This document shows, piece by piece, positions 62,298 to 64,000 of a stretch of 64,000 nt of DNA. Where the stretch lies: the NCBI RefSeq assembly GCF_004118285.1, contig NZ_SDHY01000001.1, positions 1 to 64,000 of the forward strand. The letters run 5' to 3'. Origin of the DNA: Aquirufa rosea. GTDB taxonomy: Bacteria; Bacteroidota; Bacteroidia; Cytophagales; Spirosomataceae. The notes below the pieces were generated by a model, which saw only the letters and a program-made list of their open reading frames with translations, did no database searches and was not told the origin of the DNA. Both the position numbers and the translations under genes were made by a program. Within the stretch, counting starts at the first letter, position 1; each line of letters opens with the position of its first letter.

Positions 62298-63728
62298 TTG
62301 ATAAATAGAGTTTTACATATTGCTTTTGGTTTAATTCTTATTGTTAATACATTAGGAAGGGCACAGGTATGGAATTCTTTTAAACCCATATTAGATGAAA
62401 AGGTGATTGATTCTTTGGCTCAATATGAGCAAGGTTCTCCCACCGCATGGATGATCGATCCGCTATTGATTGAGAGTCGCTTAAAACAAATTAATAATCA
62501 AATCCCATTACCCTACAATTTCTACGTTCATCAGTTTGTTGAATATTTTGCATTCCGTAAATCAGACTTTACACAACGCATGTTGGAAAAGCGAGATTTA
62601 TATTTTCCTATTTATGAAAAGTATCTGAAACAATATAATCTACCTGATGAGTTAAAATATTTGTCTTTGATTGAATCGGGATTAGATCCAAAAGCCATTT
62701 CCAACAAAGGTGCAGGTGGACTTTGGCAATTTATGCCCTACACTGCTAGAGGTGATTTTGGTCTTCGGGTAGATTCCTATATTGATGAACGATTTGATCC
62801 AGAAAGGGCAACAGAGGCTGCTTGTAAATACCTTAGACAATTATACCGAATTTTTGGCGATTGGCATTTAGCTTTAGCGGCCTATAATACTGGTCCTGGA
62901 AATGTCAAGCGTGCCATCAGAAATTGTAAGGGAACAGATGATTTTTGGGGAATTTATCCTTGTTTGCCCAAGCAAACGAGAGCCTATGTACCTCAATTTA
63001 TTGCCATGGCATACATGATGAACTTTCATTGGGATCATGCCATTCACCCAGAAACATGGGTAAGCCATGTGCCTTCAGATACCATTCAAATCAATGGCTA
63101 TTTGAACCTTAGTGTTTTTGCGTCTATATCAAAGGTTTCCATGGATACCTTGAAACGATTGAATCCGCATGTATTAACACATTTCTTGCCAAAAGATTCT
63201 AGGGCATTCGTCTTAAAAATTCCCAAGGATAGGGCTGAGTTCATCCAATTAAATCGAAAGTACATCTTAGATTCTGCTGGAATAGCTCCCATCACTTTTC
63301 AGCCATCAGTGGCATTGGATAGCAACTCCAGCATGAAAATGCGTTTAGTAAAAGTGCGCTATAAAGTTAAAAAAGGTGAGACCATTTATGAGGTAGCTCG
63401 GAAATATGAAATCTCAGTTTTTGAGTTAAAAAGGATTAACCGTTTAAAAAGAAATCGCTTGAAAAAAGGCCAAAATTTATTTGTTTTGGAGAAGCAATGG
63501 TTTCCTCTTAAGTCAAATGTTCAGTTGTCTGATTCTGAGTCGGTTAAGGTGACAACTAAATCATTGATTTCGAAGAAAAAGAAAGTTAAATATTATTTGG
63601 TGCGTTCAGGAGATACTTTATCAGATATTGCAGAAAAGCATGACGGATTGACCGTAGCAAAAATTAAAAAATTAAATCGATTGCGTTCAGTTGTGTTGAA
63701 ACCCGGGATGCGTCTTAGAATTTCCTAA
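62298..63728 (+). CDS. Membrane-bound lytic transglycosylase with two LysM domains, MltD-like
   Basis: Peptidoglycan-cleaving enzyme, 476 residues. It starts with TTG at 62298, 4 bases after the gatA stop; this start is needed for the signal peptide (VLHIAFGLILIVNTLGRAQ), and the next ATG in frame would drop it. SLT catalytic Glu in LSLIESGLDPKAISNKGAGG, and the substrate site AAYNTGPGNVKRAI. Two LysM repeats close the protein: KKGETIYEVARKYEISV (about 350-395) and RSGDTLSDIAEKHDGLT (about 430-474), which bind peptidoglycan. Confidence 0.93.
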   Translation: MINRVLHIAFGLILIVNTLGRAQVWNSFKPILDEKVIDSLAQYEQGSPTAWMIDPLLIESRLKQINNQIPLPYNFYVHQFVEYFAFRKSDFTQRMLEKRDLYFPIYEKYLKQYNLPDELKYLSLIESGLDPKAISNKGAGGLWQFMPYTARGDFGLRVDSYIDERFDPERATEAACKYLRQLYRIFGDWHLALAAYNTGPGNVKRAIRNCKGTDDFWGIYPCLPKQTRAYVPQFIAMAYMMNFHWDHAIHPETWVSHVPSDTIQINGYLNLSVFASISKVSMDTLKRLNPHVLTHFLPKDSRAFVLKIPKDRAEFIQLNRKYILDSAGIAPITFQPSVALDSNSSMKMRLVKVRYKVKKGETIYEVARKYEISVFELKRINRLKRNRLKKGQNLFVLEKQWFPLKSNVQLSDSESVKVTTKSLISKKKKVKYYLVRSGDTLSDIAEKHDGLTVAKIKKLNRLRSVVLKPGMRLRIS

Positions 63729-63730
63729 AG

Positions 63731-64000
63731 ATGATTGCATATTTACAAGGAAAATTAGCTCACAAAGACAGAACTTATGTCATTATTGATGTCAATGGGG
63801 TAGGATATGAAGTAAGGATATCACTTCAAACTTATGATAGTCTATCTGATGGACATGAGTCCATTAAATTGTTTACTCATTTACAGATTAAGGAAGACGC
63901 GCATACTTTGGTAGGTTTTCATAGTATGGACGAAAAGCTGTTATTTCTGGATTTAATAAGTGTTTCGGGAATTGGTTTGAGTACCGCTTTGGTCATGCTT
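63731..64000 (+). CDS. ruvA: Holliday junction helicase subunit RuvA (partial, cut by window end)
   Basis: First 90 codons of RuvA, which binds four-way junctions for RuvB. It starts MIAYLQGKLAHKDRTYVIID with the OB-fold domain, contains HTLVGFHSMDEKLLFLDLI and reaches the helix-hairpin-helix SVSGIGLSTALVML at the edge. The frame stays open to 64000. It follows MltD by 2 bases. Confidence 0.95.
   Translation, partial: MIAYLQGKLAHKDRTYVIIDVNGVGYEVRISLQTYDSLSDGHESIKLFTHLQIKEDAHTLVGFHSMDEKLLFLDLISVSGIGLSTALVML

Overview
The window is about 64 kb of AT-rich bacterial chromosome from a member of the Bacteroidota, most likely class Cytophagia (Cytophagales). Evidence for the phylum: the -7 motif TAnnTTTG, often with TTG 19-23 bp upstream, precedes many genes; ribosome binding sites of the AGGAGG type are not apparent; and lineage-typical families are present (DUF3822 next to coaD, DUF5683 between parB and dapB, a 59-residue histone H1/Hc1-like protein, bifunctional HisB). 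A closer assignment, for example to small-genome freshwater Spirosomaceae, is only a guess from gene style and compactness.

Layout. 1-2.3 kb: tmRNA (ssrA), an Lrp/AsnC regulator, and alanine dehydrogenase divergent from it. 2.3-6.9 kb: an EmrA/EmrB/TolC tripartite efflux operon divergent from a MarR regulator, with one palindrome covering both promoters. 6.9-16.8 kb: RecD-like helicase, pabC-pabB-alaS, a MerR-type regulator with dprA, pyrE, a Nudix protein, coaD and DUF3822. 16.8-29.5 kb: ABC-F ATPase, a secreted Gfo/Idh/MocA oxidoreductase, GapN-type dehydrogenase, the run queA-ispD-RND-MFS-small ORF, a photolyase and a DUF3108 protein. 29.6-37.4 kb: recA and dnaA convergent, with an AT-rich 430 bp gene-free stretch upstream of dnaA, then a diacylglycerol kinase, a MaoC hydratase, the Hc1-like protein, an alpha-oxoamine synthase and a gamma-glutamyltransferase. 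37.4-47 kb: VIT/CCC1 and POT transporters, the collinear run parA-parB-DUF5683-dapB-PhyH-lepB, RlmI-type methyltransferase and an S1/P1-like nuclease/phospholipase. 47-64 kb: rpsT, radC, an unannotated 32-residue membrane ORF, hisB, an unusual OmpA-like membrane protein, a DEAD-box helicase with a structured leader, a shrunken methyltransferase-like gene, apaG, ung, a large FAD/Fe-S oxidoreductase, an ABC permease, mdh, a YkvA-like protein, tatA, gatA, an MltD-like lytic transglycosylase and the start of ruvA.

The region is core genome. I see no insertion sequence, prophage, CRISPR array, tRNA or rRNA gene. Genes are packed tightly: many convergent pairs abut or overlap by a few bases, and several terminators or promoters sit inside neighbouring reading frames. 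No large new multi-gene system is evident. The best leads are small: the 32-residue ORF opposite radC, a terminator-like hairpin plus palindrome in the ald leader, the shared MarR/Emr operator, a recA terminator embedded in dnaA, the deaD leader, and three proteins that look eroded or rebuilt (ABC-F site 2, the methyltransferase-like protein, the OmpA-like protein).
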